NCBI GenBank assembly: GCA_944323445.1
Contig: CALUSM010000001.1
Span: 124,001 to 188,000, forward strand
Reading direction: 5' to 3'
Source of the DNA: an uncultured Bacteroidales bacterium
GTDB lineage: Bacteria; Bacteroidota; Bacteroidia; Bacteroidales; UBA932
DNA length: 64,000 nt
Shown here: positions 47,069 to 55,485 of the stretch, one piece after another
Position numbering within the stretch: the stretch's first letter is position 1
Layout of the letters: the number at the start of each line of letters is the position of its first letter
Translations under genes and position numbers: made by a program
Notes under the pieces: generated by a model
Databases searched by the model: none
Told to the model about the DNA's origin: nothing
The model's input: only the letters and a program-made list of their open reading frames with translations

Positions 47069-47554
47069 TTAGAATCCAGATGACAGTTTTTTAATCATAT
47101 TGTTGTCTTCCAAATATTTGCGAAGACTGTCCTTGGAGACGGACACAACGTAGCCTATCTTGTACTCATTGCGGCCGGTTTTGAGGACCTGAATGCTGCC
47201 CGAAGCTACAGAGTTGATATAGCGCTGGTATTCGGACAGGAAGAAGTTGTCGAAGAACGCGGTCTCTGCAGGTGTCAGAGCACCGGTTCTGAGGGCGGGT
47301 TGTGCCGCTGCTCCGTTGCCGGCGGGTACTCCTCGGAAAATTACGGCGTGAACGGCGTTTTTCTTGGCCGTTTCTACAGGCATGTTGGCGTTGCGCCACC
47401 AGCTCCAGATCCGGATTGCGTATGTGCCGTCAGCTCCGACACCCATGCTCTCTACTTCGTAGGACCATGGTTGGTCGGCTCTTGAGACTTTTGATGAAGG
47501 ACCGCAGGACCAGACAAGGAGCGGAAAAATCAGTAAAAACAGATATTTCTTCAT
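47069..47554 (-). CDS. Small lipoprotein, family unknown
   Basis: A 161-residue lipoprotein. ATG 47554 gives MKKYLFLLIFPLLVWSC with the lipid Cys at 17, followed by GPSSKVSR. The globular part has WSYEVESMGVGADGTYAIR, WSWWRNANMPVETAKKNAVH, and a C-terminal NEYKIGYVVSVSKDSLRKYL. The pattern of a strand, two helices and strands is like small periplasmic adaptor domains, but no family is recognised. It is the first gene of the operon and has its own good promoter. Confidence 0.75.
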   Translation of the reverse strand: MKKYLFLLIFPLLVWSCGPSSKVSRADQPWSYEVESMGVGADGTYAIRIWSWWRNANMPVETAKKNAVHAVIFRGVPAGNGAAAQPALRTGALTPAETAFFDNFFLSEYQRYINSVASGSIQVLKTGRNEYKIGYVVSVSKDSLRKYLEDNNMIKKLSSGF

Positions 47555-47586
47555 AGAAGGGTAAATTATGGTGTGTTTATTGTAGA

Positions 47587-47617
47587 CAAAGGTAATTTGT
47601 TTTGATGAGTTTTCAAA
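47587..47617 (-). promoter_or_regulatory. Promoter of the four-gene minus-strand operon (-33/-7)
   Basis: On the minus strand TTTG (47614-47617) and TACCTTTG (47587-47594) are 19 bases apart. Transcription should begin near 47581, leaving a short leader before the lipoprotein ATG at 47554. It interleaves with the opposite promoter for the HdeD-like gene. Confidence 0.75.
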
Positions 47618-47633
47618 ATCGTTTGTATCTTTG
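47601..47633 (+). promoter_or_regulatory. Promoter of the HdeD-like gene (-33/-7)
   Basis: TTTG at 47601-47604 and TATCTTTG at 47626-47633 are 21 bases apart. The -7 box ends 4 bases before the ATG at 47638, so the transcript is expected to be leaderless or nearly so. Confidence 0.75.
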
Positions 47634-47637
47634 CAGT

Positions 47638-48204
47638 ATGAAAACATCCAATGTGTTTTTTGACAGATCCTATGGATATTCCAGGGCGATAATAGCCCTG
47701 TTGGGCGGTCTTGTCCTGGTCATATGGCCGGAGTCCGTCAAGAATTCTATAATGATAGTTCTGGGCGCTCTGATCCTGACTACGGGAGTGGTGAGCCTGA
47801 TTCTCTCGTATACCGGTAAGTGGAAGAAGGAAAAAGTTCCCCTTCTTCTGCTCAATTCGATAGTGGACATAGCATTCGGACTGGTGCTCATTATTTTCCC
47901 CAAGTTCTTCACGGGGCTGATAATGTTCGTGTTCGGTCTTGTCCTGCTGATTTTCGGACTGGGAGAGATTGTCAATCTTTTCCGCTCCGCCAAGGTTGTA
48001 CGCGTGCCGTGGCCGTTGTATGTAGGTCCTGTTATTACCCTTGCCCTCGGAATAGTGATGTTTTTCTTCCCGGACAGAAGCGGCAATGCGGTGTTCGTGA
48101 TATTCGGAGCGACTCTGTTGCTGTATTCTGTTTCTGAGTTTGCATCGACCTATACTATCCGGAGAGAGATGAAAAATATAGCAGAGGAAATGGATGAAAA
48201 TTAG
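47638..48204 (+). CDS. HdeD-like (DUF308) membrane protein
   Basis: A 188-residue protein with about six transmembrane helices arranged as repeated two-helix units (GYSRAIIALLGGLVLVIWPE, then SIMIVLGALILTTGVVSLIL, then FTGLIMFVFGLVLLIFGLGE). ATG 47638 follows the promoter directly; an earlier in-frame ATG at 47605 would precede the -7 box. Relatives are called acid-resistance membrane proteins, but the function outside enterics is uncertain. The C-terminus is a short charged tail. Confidence 0.85.
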   Translation: MKTSNVFFDRSYGYSRAIIALLGGLVLVIWPESVKNSIMIVLGALILTTGVVSLILSYTGKWKKEKVPLLLLNSIVDIAFGLVLIIFPKFFTGLIMFVFGLVLLIFGLGEIVNLFRSAKVVRVPWPLYVGPVITLALGIVMFFFPDRSGNAVFVIFGATLLLYSVSEFASTYTIRREMKNIAEEMDEN

Positions 48205-48222
48205 AAGCAAGTCGAAGAATTG

Positions 48223-48294
48223 TACCTCCGTGGGGAATCGAACCCCAACCAAGAGAACCGGAATCTCTCATTCTATCCATTAAACTACGGAGGC
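48223..48294 (-). tRNA. tRNA-Arg (anticodon CCG)
   Basis: On the minus strand GCCTCCG (5' acceptor) pairs with CGGAGGT (3' acceptor, one G-T). The D arm is TAGTTTAATGGATAGAA, the anticodon arm AGAGA-TTCCGGT-TCTCT gives CCG, and the T arm is GGGG-TTCGATT-CCCC. CCA is not encoded. It reads arginine CGG codons. Confidence 0.95.
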
Positions 48295-48304
48295 AGTACG
48301 GACT

Positions 48305-48312
48305 GCAAATGT
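48305..48312 (-). promoter_or_regulatory. -7 promoter box of tRNA-Arg
   Basis: TACATTTG on the minus strand lies 10 bases before the first tRNA base, a fitting distance for a short 5' leader. Confidence 0.6.
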
Positions 48313-48336
48313 ATAAATAAAAACTGAATTTTGAAT

Positions 48337-49197
48337 ATGACAGCGTATGTTTTTCCCGGTCAGGGAGCACAGTTCACAGGGATGGGCAAGGATCTTTACG
48401 ATGCCAGCCCTAAAGCTAAAGCACTTATTGACAGTGCATGCGACATTCTTGGATTCGATATTCGCGATATAATGTTCAACGGCTCGGCAGATGACCTCAA
48501 ACAGACAAAGGTCACTCAGCCGGCTGTTTTTATTCATTCGGTGGCCGCCGCGGCAACAATAGATGACTTCCGTCCCGGAATGACCGCCGGTCACTCCCTC
48601 GGAGAATTCTCCGCCCTGGTGGCTGCCGGTGCCATGTCTTTTGAGGACGGCCTCCGTCTTGTCTACGCCAGGGCGATGGCCATGCAGAAGGCCTGCGAGG
48701 CCCGTCCTTCCACTATGGCCGCCATCATCGGACTTTCCGACGACTTGGTTGAGAAGACATGTGCGGAGATAGACGGCATTGTCGTTCCCGCCAACTACAA
48801 CTGCCCCGGCCAGCTGGTCATCTCCGGTGAGATAGAGGCGGTCGACAAGGCCTGCGCCGTGCTTAAGGAAGCCGGAGCCAAGAGGGCTCTGCGTCTGGCC
48901 GTAGGCGGTGCCTTCCATTCTCCGCTTATGGAACCGGCCCGTGTGGAGCTGGCAGAGGCCATCAGCCGCACCGTCATCAGCACACCTGTCTGTCCGGTAT
49001 ATCAGAATGTAGACGCGCAGCCTTCAACAGATCCTGCCGTGATCAAGGAAAAGCTCCTGAAGCAGCTTACGTCGCCGGTAAGATGGACACAGACTGTGCT
49101 CAACATGCACCGTGACGGAGCCTCCGAGTTCGTGGAACTCGGCCCCGGGGCTGTGCTGCAGGGACTTATCCGTAAATGCCTTCCCGCAGAAAAATAA
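48337..49197 (+). CDS. fabD: Malonyl-CoA:ACP transacylase
   Basis: Loads malonyl groups on acyl carrier protein for fatty-acid synthesis. ATG 48337 (MTAYVFPGQGAQFTGMG) gives 286 residues. The nucleophile is Ser in TAGHSLGEFSALVA, the conserved Arg in LVYARAMAMQ, and the catalytic His in VGGAFHSPLME. QLTSPVRWTQTV is the usual C-terminal motif. It is 5 kb away from the other fab genes. Confidence 0.96.
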   Translation: MTAYVFPGQGAQFTGMGKDLYDASPKAKALIDSACDILGFDIRDIMFNGSADDLKQTKVTQPAVFIHSVAAAATIDDFRPGMTAGHSLGEFSALVAAGAMSFEDGLRLVYARAMAMQKACEARPSTMAAIIGLSDDLVEKTCAEIDGIVVPANYNCPGQLVISGEIEAVDKACAVLKEAGAKRALRLAVGGAFHSPLMEPARVELAEAISRTVISTPVCPVYQNVDAQPSTDPAVIKEKLLKQLTSPVRWTQTVLNMHRDGASEFVELGPGAVLQGLIRKCLPAEK

Positions 49198-49235
49198 CTC
49201 AACTCAATAACAATAACTACAAAATTGTCTTAGTA

Positions 49236-52200
49236 ATGGCAAAAGAAAAAACATTCATTACCTGTGACGGTAACTACGCCGCCGCACACGTGGCGTATAT
49301 GTTCAGCGAGCATGCCGCCATCTACCCCATCACGCCTTCCTCGACCATGGCTGAGTATGTGGACGAGTGGGCTGCCTTCGGAAAGAAGAATCTCTTCGGT
49401 GAGACAGTAAAGGTCACTGAGATGCAGAGTGAGGGAGGTGCTGCCGGTGCCGTACACGGTTCTCTCCAGGCCGGTGCCCTGACCACCACCTTCACAGCAT
49501 CGCAGGGTCTTCTGCTGATGATCCCCAACATGTACAAGATAGCCGGTGAGCTGCTGCCCACAGTGTTCCATGTCTCAGCGCGTGCTCTCGCAACCCAGGC
49601 TCTTTCCATCTTCGGAGATCACCAGGACGTGATGGCCTGCAGGCAGACGGGTTTCGCCATGCTGGCCTCCTCGAGTGTTCAGGAAGCCATGGACCTCGGT
49701 GCAGTGGCGCACCTGTCCACCATTAAGTCCAGCGTGCCTTTCATCCATTTCTTCGACGGCTTCCGTACATCGCATGAGATCCAGAAGATAGAAGTCCTGG
49801 ACTCCGATGCCCTCAAGGGAATGATCAGTGAGAAGGCACTTGCTGCATTCAGAAAGAAGGCCCTCAATCCCAATAAGCCTGTCACCCGCGGTACTGCCCA
49901 GAATCCCGACGTGTACTTCCAGGCCCGCGAGGCAAGCAACACTTATTATAATGCCGTTCCTGATATAGTGGCCCGCTATATGGGAGAGATCGGCGAGCTG
50001 ACAGGACGCCATTACCTGCCGTTCGACTATTATGGAGATCCTGACGCCAAGGACATCATCATCGCCATGGGTTCCGTATGCGAGACCATCCGCGAGGTTG
50101 TGGATGCTCTTATGGCCAAGGGCGAGAAGGTCGGTGTGATCACCGTCCGCCTCTACAGGCCTTTCTCAGCCAAGTATTTCTTCAGAGTACTGCCCAAGAG
50201 CGTGAAGAGAATCGCCGTTCTCGACCGCTGCAAGGAGCCCGGAAGCGTGGGCGAGCCCCTGTATCTGGACATAAAGTCCACTCTCGCAGAGATGGGCGGT
50301 GACGCTCCTTATGTCATCGGCGGCCGTTACGGTCTGTCCTCCAAGGACACCAGCCCTGCCCAGATTTTCGCCGTGTTCAAGAATCTCAAGCAGAAACAGC
50401 CCAAGGCCGACTTCACTATCGGTATCACCGATGACGTGACATTCAAGTCCCTCCCTGTGGGCGAGGAGATCTCCCTGGCCAGGAAGGGCACCTACGAGTG
50501 CAAGTTCTACGGCCTCGGCTCCGACGGTACTGTGGGTGCAAACAAGAATACCATCAAGATAATCGGTGACCACACTTCCAAGTACTGCCAGGGTTATTTT
50601 GACTACGACTCCAAGAAGTCCGGCGGCTATACCTGCTCGCACCTGCGTTTCGGTGACAGCCCGATTACTTCTCCCTACCTCGTGTCCACCCCTGACTTCG
50701 TGGCCTGCCACGTGCCTTCGTACCTCTACAAGTATGACGTGCTCAAGGGTATCAAGAGGAACGGCACCTTCCTTCTCAACAGTCTCTGGTCCGTTGAGGA
50801 GACCATCAAGAGGATACCTGACCATGTAAAGCAGGTCATCGCCGAGAAGAACCTCAAGGTATACATTATCAACGCCACCAAGATAGCCGAGGAGATAGGC
50901 CTGGGCAACCGTACCAACACCATCCTCCAGTCCGCGTTCTTCAAGATTACCGGTATCATTCCCTACGAGCAGGCAGTGGCCTTCATGAAGAAAGCCATCG
51001 ACAAGAGCTACGGCAAGAAAGGTGAGAAGGTGGTCAGCATGAACTATGCTGCTGTAGACCGTGGCGCCGAGTATGAGGAACTTGCTGTTCCCGCAGAGTG
51101 GAAGGACGTAACAGCCCGCTTCCGTCCCGCCAACTTCGACCGCCTGGCTCCCGAGTGGGTGCGCAGCGTGGCCGACGTGGTCAATGCCCAGAACGGTTAT
51201 GACGTGCCCGTGAGCGCTTTCTCAGGAGAGTATGCCGACGGCACCATCCCTGCCGGTACAGCCGCCTTCGAGAAGAGAGGCATCGCTGTCAGCGTTCCCG
51301 AGTGGAATCCCGAGAAGTGTATCCAGTGCAACCAGTGCGCATATGTCTGCCCTCACGCAGCCATCCGTCCTTTCCTCACCACAGAGGAGGAACTGGCCAA
51401 GGTCCCCAAGGGCGTCAAGAGCGCTCAGGGCAACGCAGTATTCAAGGCTTACCGCTTTACCATGCAGGTGTCTCCCATGGACTGCACCGGCTGCGGCAAC
51501 TGCGTAGACGTATGCCCCGCCAAGGAGAAAGCTCTCGAGATGAAGCACCTTGCCACTCAGATGGACCAGCAGCCCGTATTCGACTACATGCACGCAAATG
51601 TCGGCTACAAGGATACCGTTGCTCCCAAAGCCCAGAACCTCAAGAACTCCCAGTTCTCACAGCCTCTGTTTGAGTTCTCGGGTGCCTGTGCCGGCTGCGG
51701 TGAGACACCTTACATCAAGACCATCACCCAGCTCTTCGGCGACCACATGATGGTAGCCAACGCTACCGGATGCTCGTCCATCTACAGCGGCTCATTCCCT
51801 TCGTCTCCTTATTGCACTGACCGCAACGGCCGCGGACCCGCATGGGACAACTCCCTGTTCGAGGACAACGCCGAGTTCGGTCTCGGTATGAGACTCGGTT
51901 CCGAGCGTCTGCGCAGCACCGTAGCCAACCTGATGAAGCAGGGTCTCGAGTGCCCGAAGTGCTCTTCCGAGATCAAGGCCCTCTTCGAGCAGTGGCTTGA
52001 GAAGAGAGGTGACGCCGCAGCTACCCGCGAGATCTGCGACAAACTCGTGCCGATGCTCGAGGAAAGCGACTGCAAGGCATGCCGCGAGCTTCTCAATTAC
52101 AAGGACTACATCCCTGCCCGCAGCCAGTGGATCTTCGGCGGTGACGGCTGGGCATACGACATCGGATACGGCGGACTGGACCATGTCCTGGCTTCCGGCG

Positions 52201-52766
52201 AGAATGTCAATGTCCTCGTCCTCGACACCGAGGTGTACTCCAACACCGGCGGACAGTCGTCCAAGTCCACCCCCGCAGGTGCCGTGGCCAAGTTCGCTAC
52301 CTCCGGTAAGAGAGTTCGCAAGAAAGACCTCGGCATGATGGCAATGAGCTATGGTTATGTGTACGTGGCACAGGTGGCGATGGGCGCCAACCCCGCTCAG
52401 TACTTCAACGTGCTCAAGGAGGCCGAGGCCTACAACGGACCTTCCCTGATCATCGCCTACGCACCCTGCATCAACCACGGTCTGCGCAACGGCATGGGCA
52501 GGAGCCAGCATGAGGAGAAACTTGCCGTCGAGTGCGGTTACTGGCATCTGTATCACTTCAACCCTGCTCTGGCTGAGGAAGGCAAGAATCCTTTCAGCCT
52601 TGACAGCAAGGAGCCCGACTGGAACAAGTTCCAGGAGTTCATCAAGGGGGAGGTGCGCTACAGCTCGCTTATGAAGAGTTTCCCTGACATCGCTCAGGAA
52701 CTCTTCGACAAGACACAGCATTTCGCTCAGATTCGCTACGAGTCCTATAAGAGACTGGCACAGTAG
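49236..52766 (+). CDS. nifJ: Pyruvate:ferredoxin (flavodoxin) oxidoreductase
   Basis: An 1176-residue single-chain enzyme that splits pyruvate to acetyl-CoA and CO2 and reduces ferredoxin. ATG 49236 (MAKEKTFITCDGNYAAAHVA) is used; an earlier in-frame start lies in fabD. Domains: pyrimidine-binding and CoA parts (YPITPSSTMAEYVDEWA, QSEGGAAGAVHGSLQAGAL), two 4Fe-4S sites (CIQCNQCAYVCP and CTGCGNCVDVCP), and the TPP domain with CAGCGETPYIK, GDGWAYDIGYGGLDHVLASG and DTEVYSNTGGQSSKSTPAG. Its product, reduced ferredoxin, is the substrate of the Rnf complex. Confidence 0.97.
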   Translation: MAKEKTFITCDGNYAAAHVAYMFSEHAAIYPITPSSTMAEYVDEWAAFGKKNLFGETVKVTEMQSEGGAAGAVHGSLQAGALTTTFTASQGLLLMIPNMYKIAGELLPTVFHVSARALATQALSIFGDHQDVMACRQTGFAMLASSSVQEAMDLGAVAHLSTIKSSVPFIHFFDGFRTSHEIQKIEVLDSDALKGMISEKALAAFRKKALNPNKPVTRGTAQNPDVYFQAREASNTYYNAVPDIVARYMGEIGELTGRHYLPFDYYGDPDAKDIIIAMGSVCETIREVVDALMAKGEKVGVITVRLYRPFSAKYFFRVLPKSVKRIAVLDRCKEPGSVGEPLYLDIKSTLAEMGGDAPYVIGGRYGLSSKDTSPAQIFAVFKNLKQKQPKADFTIGITDDVTFKSLPVGEEISLARKGTYECKFYGLGSDGTVGANKNTIKIIGDHTSKYCQGYFDYDSKKSGGYTCSHLRFGDSPITSPYLVSTPDFVACHVPSYLYKYDVLKGIKRNGTFLLNSLWSVEETIKRIPDHVKQVIAEKNLKVYIINATKIAEEIGLGNRTNTILQSAFFKITGIIPYEQAVAFMKKAIDKSYGKKGEKVVSMNYAAVDRGAEYEELAVPAEWKDVTARFRPANFDRLAPEWVRSVADVVNAQNGYDVPVSAFSGEYADGTIPAGTAAFEKRGIAVSVPEWNPEKCIQCNQCAYVCPHAAIRPFLTTEEELAKVPKGVKSAQGNAVFKAYRFTMQVSPMDCTGCGNCVDVCPAKEKALEMKHLATQMDQQPVFDYMHANVGYKDTVAPKAQNLKNSQFSQPLFEFSGACAGCGETPYIKTITQLFGDHMMVANATGCSSIYSGSFPSSPYCTDRNGRGPAWDNSLFEDNAEFGLGMRLGSERLRSTVANLMKQGLECPKCSSEIKALFEQWLEKRGDAAATREICDKLVPMLEESDCKACRELLNYKDYIPARSQWIFGGDGWAYDIGYGGLDHVLASGENVNVLVLDTEVYSNTGGQSSKSTPAGAVAKFATSGKRVRKKDLGMMAMSYGYVYVAQVAMGANPAQYFNVLKEAEAYNGPSLIIAYAPCINHGLRNGMGRSQHEEKLAVECGYWHLYHFNPALAEEGKNPFSLDSKEPDWNKFQEFIKGEVRYSSLMKSFPDIAQELFDKTQHFAQIRYESYKRLAQ

Positions 52767-52792
52767 TTGATTGCGTAAGGTAGTACAATGAG

Positions 52793-52830
52793 ATTCCGGC
52801 AGGTCTCCATATCTGCCGGAATTCTTTTCT
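52793..52830 (+). terminator. Terminator of nifJ
   Basis: ATTCCGGCAG at 52793-52802 pairs perfectly with CTGCCGGAAT at 52813-52822, followed by a T-rich TCTTTTCTT. Confidence 0.85.
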
Positions 52831-52842
52831 TATGACAGTCTG

Positions 52843-53742
52843 ATGAATATCCAGAGAATTAAGACATATCTGCGCATCGCCCTGTATGGTCATGTCCTGA
52901 ACTGGCCGTGGCTCCCGGAGATGGAGAGGCGCCGCCGCAGGGGTGAAGTGACCCGTAATGCCGTACTGGACTATCTGCAGCGCTATGCACCCTTTATCGC
53001 GGATATTCCGGAGGACGGACCGTCTGATCCGGAACCGGAGAGAATATTCTCCATATGGCTTCAGGGCGAGGACAATGCCCCCGATATCGTCAAGGCCTGT
53101 TACCGCAGCATACGCCGCTGCTGCAGTCAGGAGCTCGTCATCCTGGACGCGGAGACTCTGTCCCGGTGGATAGAGCTTCCGGACTACATCATGCATAAGT
53201 GGCGGGAAGGCCGTATCCGTCCCGCGCATTTCACGGATATATGCCGTACCGAGCTGCTTTACAGGCATGGAGGTGTGTGGATGGACGCTACGGATTTTGC
53301 CACAGCGCCCATTCCGGATTATGTCATGGGCGAGGATTTCTTCATTTTCAGGAGTGACGGTACGCAATCTGGCTCGTATGCCTTTGTGCAGAATTGTTTT
53401 TTCAGAGCCAGAAAAGGAAATTATCTGCTCAAGGCGTGGAATACGGCGATTCAGACTTACTGGAAATATGAAGACAGCACCGTGGATTATTTCGTCCATC
53501 AGCTGCTTTTCGGACTGACGGTCGGATGCAATCCCAGGGCCCGGGCCCTATATGAGAAGGTCCCGGTCCGGGCTCAGGGCGCCACCCATGCCCTGTGGTG
53601 GGACTACAGGGACAGGCCTTTCTGCCGTGAGGAGTTCGACAGAGTGACTGCTGGTTCCTTTTTCCAGAAGACAGAATATAAGTCCCGCTCCGCGGCTTCC
53701 CCTGTTCCGGGCAGTTTCTCGGATGTAATGCAGAAAATGTAA
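52843..53742 (+). CDS. Capsular polysaccharide-type glycosyltransferase
   Basis: A 299-residue cytoplasmic enzyme resembling the Caps_synth/GT32-like sugar transferases with a DxD core. The signatures are IFSIWLQGEDNAPDIVKAC (donor site), ILDAETLSRWIELPDYIMHK, DICRTELLYRHGGVWMDATD (the conserved R..LL...GG.W.D, with Asp pair near residue 145) and a late CFFRARKGNYLL. It begins the three same-strand glycosyltransferase genes, 9 bases before the next. Likely product: a capsule, LPS or glycoprotein sugar chain. Confidence 0.85.
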   Translation: MNIQRIKTYLRIALYGHVLNWPWLPEMERRRRRGEVTRNAVLDYLQRYAPFIADIPEDGPSDPEPERIFSIWLQGEDNAPDIVKACYRSIRRCCSQELVILDAETLSRWIELPDYIMHKWREGRIRPAHFTDICRTELLYRHGGVWMDATDFATAPIPDYVMGEDFFIFRSDGTQSGSYAFVQNCFFRARKGNYLLKAWNTAIQTYWKYEDSTVDYFVHQLLFGLTVGCNPRARALYEKVPVRAQGATHALWWDYRDRPFCREEFDRVTAGSFFQKTEYKSRSAASPVPGSFSDVMQKM

Positions 53743-53751
53743 CTTTGACAT

Positions 53752-55485
53752 ATGAGACGCCACGCCTATTTGATATTGGTCCATACTAATTTCGGACAGT
53801 TCCGCAAGCTTCTGACGCTGCTGGACGACCCTCGCAACGACATCTACGTGCATGTGGACGGCAAAGCCTCCTTCCACCCTGAGAAGTGGAAGGAGGCATG
53901 CAGGTTCTCGAAGCTGGTCTTCATAGAACCCAGGAAAAAAGTGTATTGGGGGGGAGTGAACAGCATGAGATGCGAGCTGGCCTTGCTGAAGAAGGCGGTC
54001 GCCGGCGGTCCCTACAGCTACTACCACCTGCTCTCCGGCATGGACCTGCCGCTTAAGGACCAGAATACTGTCCATGCATTTTTCGAGAAACACGAGGGCA
54101 AGGAGTTCATCGACTTCTGGGAGATGGACGGGGACATCTACGAAAGGGTACGTTACTATACATTGTTCCCCGAGGGGGAGAGAAACTTCCTCACGCACTT
54201 TATCAACGGTCTGTTCAAGGATATCCAGAAGGCGGCGGGACTGGGCATCAACAGGGATGTGGATTTCCATTTCTCTTCGGTATGGTTCAGTATCACCGAG
54301 CCGCTGGCCCGCTACATCATCTCGAAGGAGGAATGGCTGGAGAAGGTGTTCAGCCACACGTCCAACTGCGATGAGCTGTTCCTTGCCACCGTCGTGTGGA
54401 ACTCTCCGTTCCGTCAGAACCTGTACAGCAGCGAGGTGGCGAAGAACCACGCCGTCAACCTGAGCAACATGCGTTTCATCGACTGGAGCAGGGGGGGCAG
54501 CTGCCGCCATCCGTGGACATTCCGCCTGGAGGACTGGGACCTGCTGATGAGCGTGCCGCATTTCTGGGCCAGGAAATTCGACGAGAGTGCGGACAGTCTG
54601 ATTATCGACAAAATCTATCATCATCTGGCCGGAAACAGGGTCAGGAGGCTCTTCCTGATGGCCGCATACGACAGTCAGAGCAAGGTCGGGCCTGCACTGG
54701 AGGCTTATGTCAGGGAGCTTTCCGCTTATGGGGATGTGGTGGCGGTCATGGACAATGCCGTCCCTGAAGCGGATCTGGCCAGACTGGCTCCCTATGTGCG
54801 GTATTGCGGTGCCGTCCGTCACGGGGAGTACGACTTCGGCTCCTACAAGAGGGCGTTCGCCTGGGCGGAGAAGCATGCCGGCCTGTCGGATTATGATGCG
54901 GTCTATCTGGTCAATGACTCGGTCTACGGACCCCTGCGGCCTTTGGGGGATAGTCTGGAGAGGATGGAGGCTCTGGGGACCGGGGCATTCGCGATGATTC
55001 TCAATCCTCACCACCGTGCTCCTCATCTCCAGTCCTGGTTCATAGGCCTGCGGAAGGAGGTGTTTCTCGCGGACTGGTTCGCCCGTTTCCTGGAGGAGGT
55101 GGCGCCGCAGGAGAGCAAGGAGGCAGTGTGTCTGAAATATGAGACCGGTCTGACTGAGCTGCTGGACCGGCATTCCGTGACCTATGACGGACTGTTCCGT
55201 CTCAGGGGAAGATATTTCTACAACCGTGTGAGGGCTTCGTGGAGGGCCGGCATACCTTTTATAAAGAAGAGCGCGTTCACCCGTCACAGCGGTTGCCTGG
55301 GACGGCAGATACGGTATGTCCTGGACCATGCGGACGACTGCGCCGCCGCAGCGGCAGTAAGGGAGGATGCCGTCAGGCTGTTGGGGCGGGAATATGTGGA
55401 GCGGCTGCTTGGAGGTTCCGTACTGGAGATGTTTTTAAGATATATTTCCTATCTTCGTGGGAAAATAATTCACCGAAGAAAATGA
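53752..55485 (+). CDS. Fused GT14 glycosyltransferase and RgpF-like domain protein
   Basis: A 577-residue two-domain protein. Residues 1-300 are a core-2/I-branching (GT14) beta-1,6-GlcNAc-type transferase: MRRHAYLILVHTNFGQFRKL, NDIYVHVDGKASFHPEK, YYHLLSGMDLPLKDQ, and DWSRGGSCRHPWTFRLED. Residues about 305-545 resemble RgpF (rhamnan synthesis F): RRLFLMAAYDSQSKVGPAL, YDAVYLVNDSVYGPL, AMILNPHHRAPHLQSWF. Such RgpF parts also build rhamnose-containing chains. The gene overlaps the following GT14 gene by 4 bases (ATGA). Confidence 0.85.
   Translation: MRRHAYLILVHTNFGQFRKLLTLLDDPRNDIYVHVDGKASFHPEKWKEACRFSKLVFIEPRKKVYWGGVNSMRCELALLKKAVAGGPYSYYHLLSGMDLPLKDQNTVHAFFEKHEGKEFIDFWEMDGDIYERVRYYTLFPEGERNFLTHFINGLFKDIQKAAGLGINRDVDFHFSSVWFSITEPLARYIISKEEWLEKVFSHTSNCDELFLATVVWNSPFRQNLYSSEVAKNHAVNLSNMRFIDWSRGGSCRHPWTFRLEDWDLLMSVPHFWARKFDESADSLIIDKIYHHLAGNRVRRLFLMAAYDSQSKVGPALEAYVRELSAYGDVVAVMDNAVPEADLARLAPYVRYCGAVRHGEYDFGSYKRAFAWAEKHAGLSDYDAVYLVNDSVYGPLRPLGDSLERMEALGTGAFAMILNPHHRAPHLQSWFIGLRKEVFLADWFARFLEEVAPQESKEAVCLKYETGLTELLDRHSVTYDGLFRLRGRYFYNRVRASWRAGIPFIKKSAFTRHSGCLGRQIRYVLDHADDCAAAAAVREDAVRLLGREYVERLLGGSVLEMFLRYISYLRGKIIHRRK

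Noticed and set aside
43899..47617. Anti-phage defence system (patatin plus unknown genes)
   Set aside because: Patatin effectors of CBASS-type systems come with a nucleotidyltransferase; none is here, and the other three products are exported, which fits envelope work better.
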